From: Eudromia elegans
Taxonomy: Eukaryota; Chordata; Aves; Tinamiformes; Tinamidae
Length of the DNA stretch: 64,000 bases
NCBI GenBank assembly: GCA_003342815.1
Contig: PTEX01000015.1
Coordinates: forward strand, 6,705,452 to 6,769,451
Reading direction: 5' to 3'
The stretch's first letter is position 1. Every line of letters begins with the position of its first letter. A model generated the notes under the pieces. That model saw only the letters and a list, made by a program, of their open reading frames with translations, was not told the DNA's origin and did not search any database. Below are positions 39,576 through 50,307 of the stretch, in pieces. The position numbers were made by a program, and so were the translations under genes.

Positions 39576-39763
39576 ATTATTTTATTTTATTTTATTTTAT
39601 TTTATTTTATTTTATTTTATTTTATTTTATTTTATTTTATTTTATTTTATTTTATTTTATTTTATTTTATTNTTTATTTTATTTTATTTTATTTTATTTT
39701 ATTTTATTTTATTTTATTTTATTTTATTTTATTTTATTTTATTTTATTTTATTTTATTTTATT
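39576..39763 (+). repeat. (TTTTA)n pentanucleotide microsatellite
   Basis: About 37 uninterrupted copies of TTTTA span 188 bases, with one N at 39672 and a phase shift there: the N-containing unit is one base longer than its neighbours. The frames of 78 and 120 codons through it, rich in F, I, L and Y, are translations of the repeat. Repeat length in the underlying genome may differ from the assembled length. Confidence 0.98.
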
Positions 39764-42700
39764 GTAGTGTTCCCAAAGAAAGAACAATGAGGATGGCACA
39801 TGAGACTTGCCATATCAAAAACAGAATTCTTCTCATTTCTGTCACTATTGTGACAGATACCTTGTACATTCTCAGCAGAGGGAACAGACAGATTCTCTGT
39901 ATGAAACATTAATTCTATCCAAATGTCTCAAATAGGACTAGAATTCCTCATATTCATTTAAAATAAATGTTACCTCATTAGACCTCTCAAAAAAAATTTT
40001 TTTTTCACAGACTAATGGAAGAAGGTTTTTTTTTTTTTCTACCCCCACACTGCAAATTGTCTAAGATAATCACAGGTAGATAGTACTACATTAAGAAATT
40101 TGACTGACTTTATCCAATTGGTTTGAAGTGAGGGATCAGATTGCCCATGGAGTGGTATTGTTAATCAGCAACCAAGAAGAGTGGGTGAAATTACATTATT
40201 TGCTATTATCAACAAAGCAAAAGAACTCTAAGACATTAATTTCCTTAAGTTTTGAAAAAATAGTGCTATTATTGTATCCATTTTTAATTTAAAACCTCTT
40301 TCTCCTTTCAATTTTTTTCTGTAAATTGGTCAAATTAACCAAATACAGACTAACTCATTAGCAGATGATAGGTTAAAGGCAGATGCTATTTGATGGTGCT
40401 GTCTTTTGCCAATACTCAGAAAAATCAACTAAGCGTTTTGATAAAGTCTATAGTATTTGCTTAAAGAGCAAAATACAAAATCTCCGTTCATATAGTAGAA
40501 TCACTGAGTGTAATATGTAACAAATAATTTTGCATGCCCTTTGAGAGCAGGAGTAGCTTGTTAGGCATCTGCCATTGCAACACCAGTCTGGAGTTCAGTG
40601 TGTTTTCTTGATTTTCATACATTATTCTAATTGAATTGCAGCTCACTGTAGCTATTTTAAGGATCAATACTCCTTTAGGAGGCGGAAAGAATAAGAATCA
40701 ATTTGAACACTCCAGATCCTTCATCAGGTGTTTCTTCCAGTCTCATCCCTTTCTCTGCAGTAATCTCTGAGATTCTGCTAGCAGCATTAGTCACTGACAA
40801 CAAGACACCTGAACTGTGTTTCTTTTCCTGTTCATTGGGATCTTTCATTGTTATGGAGACTGATATTCTTTCTTACAAGGTTAGAAAAGATCCGTAATAG
40901 CTTTTATACCATTATATTTGGAACTCTAGACTTCATTAAAGCACTCCCGCTCTTTCACTTCCAGCTTCCTTGCAGCTTATGAATTATTCAGGGTAGATTT
41001 CACTTGAGGTAAATAGTTTGATTTGAAGGTTTTTGTATCTGGATTTAGATGCAACAAGAAGTGTTAAATGTTCAGAATTTTAAGTGAACAGAATCGCAGG
41101 GGCTCAGCTATTAAGATGGAAGACATTTGCTGTTAGTGCTCTGGGGCTGCCATTGAGATCTCGGCACAGGGCTATTTGTCATTCTGAAGTAGGGAGGCAT
41201 TATGATGCCTGGAGTATAAATCAGCCTTTACATGGTGTTGAGTCCTGGAGCACTTTGAACACTCTAATCCACTTCTGAGTTAACAGAATATTTTTGCGTT
41301 TACAAGCCTTAAAGTTTCCTTTTTATTTAACCCTACCATCATACTATTAATCATCATTATTTTCGAGAATTTTATACACTTCAGTAAGTACCATTCCCAA
41401 TGTTTTGCTGCAAAGTTGTGGTGATGTGACTGACATGAGCTTTAGTTTCCTTAATTTATAAGATGTACATATTCAGCGGAGCTAATGAAATTTCCTCGTG
41501 TAAAGAATAAAGCTGCTTTTTCCTGCTGGCAGTCAGAGTAGACCAGAACTGTTAGGCTGTTACACCGAAGGATGATGTCTGTGCTTTGTCTGTGATGCCC
41601 AGTTCAGTGTAGTCTCATCCTTAGTATTGCCTCCTGGACAAAGTTGAAATGGAAGGAGCAGTAATTTCCCCATGGCTATTTTTAACGTGTGTCTGTGGTC
41701 CAGGAGCCAATATTAGCTCAGCACAGCAAAGCAAACTCTTTTAAATGTTGATTACCTTCTAACATCTGGGCAGCTAGCCCATATATAAAGGTGCAGTTCG
41801 GAAACTGTGTGTGCTGTAGAATGTCAGAACAGAAACTAAGGTTCACTGGCTGACTAAATGCTTTAGCTATCACAAAGCATTTTATTTATTTCATGCTCCT
41901 GTGTACAGTATTATATAGATTTCAGTGAGATGCTACAGTTGTGTAGTCAGTTGAACTTGTTTTTTTATGGGTTGAGGGTTGTTAGCATTAATGAAATCCA
42001 TTGAAACCACTTATTTTCTTGCCAGGCAGCACACACTGCATGAACTGTCTGCATGATTTCAATTGCAAATATGCAGTGATGAAGTCAGTGTTAGTAAGCA
42101 GCCAGTTACTCCCAGCAAACTGGCAGTAAACCTGCTTCAGCTGGGGTATATTTGTACAAACCTACTTTTTTATACTAAAATCCCACACTGGTGCAGTGTT
42201 TTCTGCCAGGCCAATTATCTTGGATGAAGGGAGAGTAGCTGGAAGTAGTAACATTACAGATGGCCATTTCTAGACTAACTCATTTTAGAACAACACAGGT
42301 TATGCTTTGTGTTTTTTATCCTGTAGGATGGAGATATAAACTCCTGGAAAGGGAGGAAATCCTTGAGAACAGTAATTAATGTCAGATGATTTTTTTTTTA
42401 TGCTGCATCTTAACCTTCATTCAGTGGAACATGAATGTTCCAGACATAATCAATCTAAATGACTGTAGCCAAATGTAACTCACTATCTCTGTTGCTAAAA
42501 TGCTTCTTTCCATATACAGGCACTTAAACTTGTTATTTTCACTGAAGAGCTCACTCCTCAGTGAGGAAATGCAATAGTTCAGCTACAGAGTGATTGCTTG
42601 TGCTAGCAGTGCCACATTGAAGCTTTACAACCTCTCATTAATCTGCACTTTGTTAAGGTCCTGGAGTGGTAGGATTAATGACAGTCTGTTGTAAATTATT

Positions 42701-43530
42701 CAGATCCCTACTTATTCACTGACTAGCTCTTTTGAGAAACAACCAAGTGATACTGGATCTCTCTATTTTACAGGATAACTACAGTAGTCCAGAGTAAGAA
42801 ACTTGATCACCTGTATTGTGGGTCACATGTGAGTCTGAATAACAGTAGAATTTTTTTTTCTCCTGCGTGTGATTCTATTTATACAAAATATTCTAGACAT
42901 ACAAATGCCCTTTCCTACTTCCCATCATTTTAATTTCGTCTTTTGAGTCCCACAGTCAGTATTTCATGTGCCAGTAACTAGACTTGCTGGGTGATACTAA
43001 CTTTACTTGGTCCCCGGGATTTTCTGTCCGTTTAAGTTTCCCCTGTGCCATGTCAGCCTCATCGAATCCTATTTTTCCTTCAACTCCTTTCTGTCAGCCT
43101 GCATTCTTCTGAGCATTGTCTCTTCAGCCATATTTCACCTCATGCAGTGCATTCAGGTCCTGTAACCAGCATTACCTCTCCTCTGAGGATTATAAACCCT
43201 GCTCCTGGTGCAGAAAATTTTGTGGATTTCATGGCCAGGACAACATTTTGCTACAGGAAAAGAAAATGAGTGTGTTCATCTTTCACATTTTAAGATTTCT
43301 TCAGAAATTCATGGACTTCCATGTCAAAGGGACCATTTGTCCCTCTGCTCCTTGCTAACAGATCATAGGATACCCTCTTTCTCAGGAAACAATACATCTA
43401 GCAATGGAGAGTTTTCCACATCCTTTAACCCTCACTCATTAAAGGGTTGTCATGTGTTCAGCTGGGAGTCTAACTCCTACTTGTGGTCTTCAAGCTGTTT
43501 CTCTTAGGCATTTATATATTTACATATATT

Positions 43531-43574
43531 TTATATATATATATATATATAAACACACACATATATATATATAT
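43531..43574 (+). repeat. (TA)n(CA)n(TA)n compound microsatellite
   Basis: A TA run of about 20 bases is followed by AACACACACA and a second TA run of about 15 bases. Preceding bases (43511-43530) are also TATA-rich. Confidence 0.95.
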
Positions 43575-44569
43575 CCTAATTTCAAATAGCACTCTCTTGC
43601 ATGCTGCTTTATACATCATAAATGTATCACTTCAGAAACCTTTGCCAGGTGAAAAAGAAAATTCTTACAAATTACAAGGTAACTTTAATCCCTTTCAAAT
43701 GTTTCTGACTTTTAGGTAAATGTAGTTGCTGAATGCAATATGGACAGTTATCTATATTGTATACCAGATCATCTTTACTGATCATTTTTGTTCTGTCTGT
43801 TGCAGGATTCTTTTAGACACTGTTGCAGTAGCTTTATGTTAAGAGTTAATGTTTAATACATGGAAGCTTAATTAAAGCAAATGAAAAATATTAGGGAGAT
43901 AACTTCCAGCAGTGGAGTGTGGGTGAGCTAATAGACTTCACTGGTTAAGCAGTATTTTCTTCTCAGCACAATACCATGCATAAGCGCTGCTGATAATAGC
44001 TGCTAGCAGTAGTGCCATATTGTGCCTAGTGCTGTGTCTGACAGCACACTGTAGCACAGGACATTTTTGTCATGGACTCTACCTGCCAGATCACCGCTCG
44101 CTGGGCATCTATGGACGAGACTTCATTACACACTACAGACTCAGCTGTGCTTCAGTCTACCATTTCTGTGCTGCCTGGGCTGGTCCTCTGCAGATCTCAA
44201 AGCATAGGTGCCTCCTTTTGCACTGTTAAATGGCAGCGTGATAGGTCTAATAGAGAGGTCTGCAAACCTTGGCTCTAATCCTTTTTTCTCCTTCCCTCAG
44301 CTCCTAAATTATCAGCAATGAAAAGAGAAACTTGCTGTTTTTTCTTGACTGATCTTTGTTGTTGCTGGAACAGTGACCAAAAATTTTCATTTTGCTGCCA
44401 CAAAACAATGCTTAGAATTAGCTGTTTATGCATAGAGATTTTGCCAAAAGACTCGATACAACAGTGCACTTGTAAAGCTTAACATCCTATTACCCAAAAG
44501 AATATTTCTCTTTGCCGAGCTCATACTTCTTAAATTAGATTAGCCCACTTTTACAATAGAAAAGTAGAT

Positions 44570-44615
44570 TTGTTTGTTTAAATTTGTTTGTAGAGACTTT
44601 GTTTAAATCGTTTAC
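44570..44615 (+). promoter_or_regulatory. Cluster of forkhead-like words
   Basis: Four forkhead-type words fall in 46 bases: TTGTTTGTTTA, TTTGTTTGTA, TTTGTTTAAA and CGTTTAC. The forkhead core is TGTTTAC/TRTTTRY. Such words arise readily in T-rich DNA, so function is unproven. Confidence 0.3.
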
Positions 44616-45216
44616 AGCAGTTTGCCTTTGAAACTGCTACAAAATTGTAATGACTTTTCATTTTGATTTGCTGAAAAGAAAAAAAAAACTGACTGTCATT
44701 TCTTTGGTAAACGTAAAGGCTGCACAAAAAATTTATTTTGCTGACTCACTAAATGCCTTTTGAAACCGAACTGATATATTTTTTTCCAATAAAAAAGTTG
44801 ATTGGTTTAATGAAAGAATGTTTTATGTTTCATATATAGCACAGCATGCCCTTGGCTTCACTGAGACCTTCTGGCCAGACTCTGCTTTGGACCCACTTGA
44901 GTAAATGGAATGAGTTGTGTTGTCTGTAGCGCAGAACATAAACTTTGGGCAGAAAATAGCTTACAGTTATTCTCCTATTATTTTTTTATTGATACATAGA
45001 TCAAATTAGGTGGCATGCCGTCCACTTTCCCTCCTCTCTGAAGTGTCTGCGTATATTTGTGTATTTTTAATATTTTTCATCAGTCTAGTTTCTAGTTGGG
45101 TGGGGACCTGTGGCTACTCTTTTGCTGTCAACTTGATGTTGAGAAAATTGAAACAATCTTTCACCCTAATTCTCACAAGAATAATGAAGTACTGTAGGGA
45201 AGAAAGACTGAAAGTA

Positions 45217-45489
45217 CTTTTTTTCTTTTCTTTTTCTTTTTCCTTTTCTTTTTCTCTTTCTTTTTCTTTTTCTTTTTCTTTTTCTTTTTCTTTTTCTTTT
45301 TCTTTTTCTTTTTCTTTTTCTCTTTCTTTTTCTTTTTCTTTTTCTTTTTCTTTTTCTTTTTCTTTTTCTTTTTCTTTTTCTTTTTCTTTTTCTTTTTCTT
45401 TTTCTTTTTCTTTTTCTTTTTCTTTTTCTTTTTCTTTTTCTTTTTCTTTTTCTTTTTCTTTTTCTTTTTCTTTTTCTTTTCTTTTCTTT
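45217..45489 (+). repeat. (TTTTTC)n hexanucleotide microsatellite
   Basis: About 45 copies of a TTTTTC unit span 273 bases, with early interruptions (a TCC and a TCTCTTTC variant near 45240-45256 and another TCTCTTTC near 45318) and TTTTC units at both ends. The 184-codon frame across it reads as alternating Ser-Phe and is a repeat artefact. The tract is pyrimidine-only on the plus strand. Confidence 0.98.
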
Positions 45490-47479
45490 AGCTGTTTTTA
45501 TCTTCTGTTACTGAAACATTTAAATCTAAGAACTTGTAGTCCTATATGTCATGACAGAGTTTAAATGTTAATTTTCCCAATTTTTCAAAATGCATGATTA
45601 ACAGAAGCTTCATAATGTCAGTGTTAGCTGTTTTGCATGGGTGCAATAGAACATGTTAATTCAGTTTCCAGCCCAAATAATGGGAGTTACTCTCCTAGCA
45701 TAAGTAATAATGTACCTCTCATTTTCTCTGATAATGAAATTCCTCTCGAATCTCCGAATAGCTTAAGGGAGATGCCTACTGCCCAGTTCTTGATCACAAA
45801 GGAGTACCTGACCCTTTTCTTTCTTATTACTTTACTGCTTTTTTTCTTTCTTTTTCTTTTTCTCATTTAGGTCACTACTAAAAATCCTTTCCCACTCAGT
45901 TTCTGTCAGGTTGGATGGAGAACAGGAAAGAATTCTGTACTAATGAAATCCCTTGCTGTTGCTGTAGGGAGCAGCTCATATAGCAGTGGTAGTTATCTAA
46001 CCAAGCTGGTAAAATCACTACACCTTTTTCTCACAATTTTGATTTATTCAGGATCCCAGCCACGCACATGATCGTACATTTCTTGTCTATATGTACTCTC
46101 TAGGAGTCATTTGTGATTGTAGCTGATTTCTGGATTCATGGAAGAAAGGAAAGATGTTTATGAGTTAAAGAAGGCTTTTCAATGCCTTCCTACACATAGA
46201 CATGTGCCTACATATGGGCATCACTTAGAGGAACTTGCCTTTTACATGGTGATTTACTCACTGTCCATTGTGAAAGGCTGGACTTGTTCCCCATTACCCT
46301 TTCCAGAGGATGGAGCGGGGCTGGTGGTCCTTAGAGGTCCCTGCAGAATTGTTCATTTTTCATGCCCTTCACACAAAATGGGAAGCTCCTTTAAAAAGGG
46401 CTGGCAGAAGTCCATGCTGTCCCTCACTTTGTGAGCAATTAAGTCTATTATATAGATAACCAAGCTCATAGAAATGAGGTATAGGTACCATTACATGCCC
46501 CTGCAACATTTGTTTAATTGCGAAAGCGCTTGTTTATATGCTGCTTTGCTGGAAGAAAATGTATTAAACTATAAAACAATGATCTGTCAGGTGTAAAGCC
46601 TACAACCTTGGGGGGATGATTACAGGGCTCAAATCACAAGAATTTAAGAAACTTTCTCATGTATCAGTGCCTGAGTCCTAAGCTTCATCTTCCAGTTTGC
46701 TGTAAGGCAGTTTTATGGACTCTCAATATGGAGAATATTTACATATTTTTATCAGCCAGTAATTGGGTTTTTTATCTTCTGTTTTCTGTCTTTTTGAATT
46801 AAACTATATCATGTTGTTCATAAGAAACTGCAGCATCATGTTAACAGCCATTGTTATGTGACCTCAAAGCATTTGATTTAATCCCTTGTGCTTGTTTAGT
46901 AGAACAATGAAATTAATGAATTTTGTCAAACCAGTGGCAGTTTTGCTTTTCATCTGCCAGAAATATCAACAGAAAAAATTATAGTAGATGTGTGTATGCA
47001 AAACTGTATAATGCAATGGAATATCAAACCAAGAGGAATAGCGCATGTTAATAATAATCAAACTAACACAAACTGCATAAGAATATTTAAATTTTATCCA
47101 CTGGAAAACATGAAAAAATGATCAATACCTTTTAGCTTTCTCCTACGTGTTGCTTTCTGAGGTAGCTTGTGCTGTCACTTGCAAATCTCAGCCAATGAAA
47201 TCTGCACCAAGGCTTACTGCTCATGCATGTATGGAAACTCAAATATGAGACTTGTTGAATGTGATAATGCTTGCATGCCAGAGCAGATTTATAGAGAACA
47301 GAGAAAGCTGTAAGTTCCTTTCTTGGCAGTGGCCACTCTGTCATTCTGCAGAGCAAACTTTAGCAGAATTTACAAAGTTTTGGTGGGGATAGAAACCGTA
47401 GTACCCAAGGTAAGATACACCTCTGGATGAAGCCAGAATTAATGAATTAATTCTTTCAAATGAGTGCCAAACATTTTTT

Positions 47480-47502
47480 CTTATTTATTTATTTATTTAT
47501 TT
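47480..47502 (+). repeat. (TTTA)n microsatellite
   Basis: About five TTTA units. Confidence 0.93.
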
Positions 47503-49105
47503 GGTATGTATAATATAGTATGTATTAACAGGAAGGTACCCCTTGCATTATTTAGTTTAGTCACATATTTTTAATGGTACAAGACAATCTGTTGTTTTAG
47601 ATTAAAGTTCTTTATTGATACTGCTTCTCACATTTACGCTGTATGTTACTTTTGTTATCATGTATTCATTTGCCAAGTTCTCTTGGAAAAAGTATAGCTT
47701 CTGTCCATATGGGCTTCTTTCTTTTAGTTATTATGAATCCATAAATAAGTTCAAGATTCTGGAAAATCTATTTTAAGTCTTAGAAAATTCTCCAAATTAT
47801 GATTGTTAATACAAGACTATATTTTATAAGGTGATATTTTAACATGGAAAATCTTGTGAGAAGAAATGCAGAAGTTACTTCTATGGGGAGCCAACACATC
47901 CTAAAATAAAGAGGATTTCTTCCTGATATTCTTAAAATATCAGACTTTAAACCTGTCTCTCCTTGAGGGCTGAGTATGACATAATTTTTCAGACTCTCTA
48001 AAGAATCATCTGTTGATGCTGAGAGCCTTTGGAATGGAAGAAGGTGGTACTATCATTTATGGAAAGGGGACAAATGATTAGGTTACTGAGATTATCTAAT
48101 TTAAATTACTATGTGTAGTTTATGGTATTATGGTATTATGGTATACATAATTCATGTATTTATGGTGTTCAGAATCTGCTGCTGTAAATCTCCTGTGAAA
48201 TCTCTGAAATTACTGTTGGAACTGTGTGCTTCTGAAGCAGTCATATCACTTTACATGTTGGTCTGCCACTCAACTATTGACCAAGTATTGACCACTTCAA
48301 AATATAGTAAATGTGCAGTCAAAGATCTAAACTATTTCTGCCAATATCATAATTTTCTGCTTATTTTTAAAATGACCCATATCTATTTCTCACTTTTCAT
48401 TAGATGAACCAAGAAATTATAAGATCTTTTCAAAAATGAAGACTCCTGACTTGCACAGGAGTCTGACTCTCTCAGACATTTCCACATTGATTATTAGCCG
48501 CTTTGTTCAGTGTTCCTACCTTTCTTTGACCGTGTTTCAGCTCCGCAGATACCAGTTTAAAAATTCATTACAGACATCTTTCACTTGAAAGGAAGAGAAA
48601 AAAATCTACATACAATCTGCCCTGTTCTGATTTGTTTTAATCATGTTTTTCCTCCACTTACACTGTTTTTTGTTACAAATGAGACAACATTGGAAATGGC
48701 TCTGAAAGTCCTGGAAATAGCACTATTCAGTATTTTTATTACTTATGAATTCTGGACTCAAATGATCCCAGATATTCTCAGCAGTTGGATATCTGAAAGT
48801 AATTACTGAATTGCTTTTGGAGATAAAAGAGTAAAAAAGAAAAGCCAGCATCTTTTTGGCTCTGTCAACTTACCATGACTCTGTAACAACGGGATAAACC
48901 TCAGAGGACTGAGCTGTTTCTGTTTATGCAAACTTATACGTGCTATATTGGAGCCAGTTATCCTACTGTGTGGGAAGACTTTGTGATTTTTTAGAGTTCT
49001 CTGATTTGAAAATTGAGAGTGTTTTATCTGTTATAAAAGCATTCAAATTAAGTGCTGCAGCTATGGTGAAATCCTCTAGACATATGGACATGTTTTTGGA
49101 GAAGG

Positions 49106-49122
49106 AGATAAGATAGATAAGA
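49106..49122 (+). promoter_or_regulatory. Three overlapping GATA words
   Basis: AGATAAGATAGATAAGA contains three WGATAR matches within 17 bases. Confidence 0.3.
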
Positions 49123-49152
49123 TCATGCCAGATTTTTGTAACAGGGACTTCC

Positions 49153-49319
49153 TTATACAAAAACAGGCTTTTGTGGTTCTATGCAAACAAACTTTTCTTG
49201 TGCTGCAGTATGGCTTCCAGAGAAAAGTTTCTCTGCACATGAAACAGCTTTCCCCAGAATGTCCATCATTTGAACAACTCTTAGGCTAATCTTGGGATGC
49301 AGTTTTACAATGGCATAGC
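49153..49319 (-). other. Exon candidate ending in a stop, next to CR1 end
   Basis: Minus strand: acceptor-like TGCTTGTTTGTTTTCTCAG is followed by 55 open codons, YAIVKLHPKISLRVV through EPQKPVFV, then TAA at 49153-49155. The polypyrimidine stretch begins exactly where CR1 similarity ends, so the acceptor lies at the junction with the retrotransposon. No polyadenylation signal was noted close by. Family unknown; chance is a real alternative. Confidence 0.22.
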
Positions 49320-49337
49320 CTGAGAAAACAAACAAGC

Positions 49338-50307
49338 ACCCCACTACTCCAGCATGGACCCCTAGAGCACATGACACAGGGTAGCATCCAGGTGGGTTTA
49401 GAAGATCTCCAGAGAAGGAGACTCCACAACCTCTCTGGGCAGCCTGTTCCAGGGCTCTATCACCCTCACAGAAAAGAAGTTCTTCCTCACATGGAGATGG
49501 AACTTCCTGTGTTTCAACTTTTGCCCATTACCCCTTGTCCTGTCACTGGCCACCACCAAGAAGAATTTGGCCCCCTCCTCCCTGCCTTCACCCCTCAGGT
49601 ACTTACACACATTGTTTAGATCTCCTCTCATCCTTCTCTATGCTAAATAGGCCCAGCTCGCTTAGTCTTTCCTCATACGATAGATGCTCCAGTTCTTTAA
49701 TCATTGTTGCTCTACGCTGGACCCTCTCTAGGAGCTCCATGTCCCTCCTGTGCTGGGGAGCCCAGAACTGCATCTAATACTCCAGGTGTGGCCTCACCAT
49801 GGCAGAGTAGAGGGGCAGGATCCCCTCTCTCGACCTGCTGGCAACGCTCCTCATGATCCAGCCAGGATCACATTGGCCTTCTTGGGCACCAGGACACATT
49901 GCTGCCTCATGGTTAACGTGTTGGCAACCAGGAGTCCCAAATTCCTCTCTGTGGAGCTGCTTTCCAGCAGGTCGGCACCTAATCTGTGCTGGTGCCTGGG
50001 GTTATTCTTGCCCAGTTGCAGGACCCTGCACTTGTCCTTGTTGAACCTCATGAGGTTCCTCTCTGCCCAACTCTCCATCCTGTCCAGGTCCCTCTGGATG
50101 GCAGCACAGTCCTCTGGAGTGTCGGCCACTCCACCCAGTTTGGCGCCATCAGCGAGCTTGCTCAGAGTGCGCTCTGTGCCCTCCTCTAAGTTGTTGATGA
50201 ATGAGTTGAACAGCACTGGGCCCAGTACTGAGCCCTGGGGGACACCACTGGCCACAGGCCTCCAACTAGAAGCAGTCCTGTTTATTAGCACCCTCTGAGC
50301 TCTTTTA
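49338..50307 (-). mobile_element. CR1-type LINE fragment, 5'-truncated and inactive
   Basis: This is the 3' portion of a CR1 non-LTR retrotransposon read on the minus strand. Seen directly: the minus-strand translation has the reverse-transcriptase block SGVPQGSVLGPVLFN followed by the spaced catalytic-loop region, then the C-terminal block with [38 protein letters not shown] and RLPREVVESPSLEIF, all familiar from avian CR1 ORF2. A full CR1 is roughly 4.5 kb, so this copy of about 970 bp has lost its 5' part, as most CR1 copies have. Resemblance fades at the 5' end near 50307. At the 3' end it stops near 49338, before the usual short terminal repeat of the ATTCTATG type, which is unusual for CR1 and suggests later deletion or divergence. 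Subfamily was not determined. Confidence 0.95.
49398..50305 (-). pseudogene. CR1 ORF2 reverse-transcriptase remnant (broken)
   Basis: The frame encodes part of the palm domain and the C-terminal region of the CR1 ORF2 protein, which in intact elements carries endonuclease and reverse transcriptase for target-primed insertion. The copy is dead. The catalytic motif, normally of the FADD/YADD type, reads LADG, so the second catalytic aspartate is lost. A frameshift near 49853 moves the reading out of frame. An in-frame TAG lies at 49774-49776 where PHLEY normally continues. A further frameshift sits near 49632, and a TAA at 49398-49400 follows SLEIF where a lysine codon is usual. The endonuclease domain is absent because of the 5' truncation. 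The open stretch on the opposite strand (49750-50298) is only the antisense shadow of this frame. Confidence 0.93.

Larger units (their letters stand above)
41000..44660. promoter_or_regulatory. Candidate conserved non-coding / enhancer-rich block
   Basis: This block is visibly less AT-rich and less simple than its surroundings, has no long A/T tracts for most of its length and holds many homeodomain-like words (CTCATTAATCTG at about 42634, GGATTAATGA at 42672-42681, TTAAATTAGATTAGCC near 44531). A TATATAAAGG word occurs near 41784. The open frames in it are short and unrelated to one another. That it is conserved between species is inference only. Confidence 0.35.
45490..49152. other. Unique DNA between hexanucleotide repeat and CR1 region
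   Basis: A secondary T/C-rich tract lies at about 45838-45866. A 98-codon plus-strand frame with ATG at 46138-46140 has balanced composition (starts MEERKDVYELKKAFQ) but no recognisable domain, Kozak support or splice context. A three-copy ATTATGGT repeat sits at about 48121-48145. Confidence 0.6.

Noticed and set aside
39550..39912. 120-codon frame rich in Phe, Ile, Leu and Tyr
   Set aside because: Translation of the (TTTTA)n repeat including an N.
43045..43507. Three overlapping plus-strand frames in a C/T-richer stretch
   Set aside because: Openness in all three frames simultaneously reflects few stop-codon words in pyrimidine-rich DNA, not coding.
45010..45564. 184-codon plus-strand frame with an early hydrophobic segment
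   Set aside because: Most of it is Ser-Phe translation of (TTTTTC)n, and it starts at a GTG with no supporting context.
46138..46434. 98-codon frame beginning with ATG
   Set aside because: No recognised domain, no splice or transcript signal; kept only as a remark in the regional entry.
49750..50298. 182-codon plus-strand frame
   Set aside because: Antisense of the CR1 reverse-transcriptase region; the minus-strand reading carries the family motifs.
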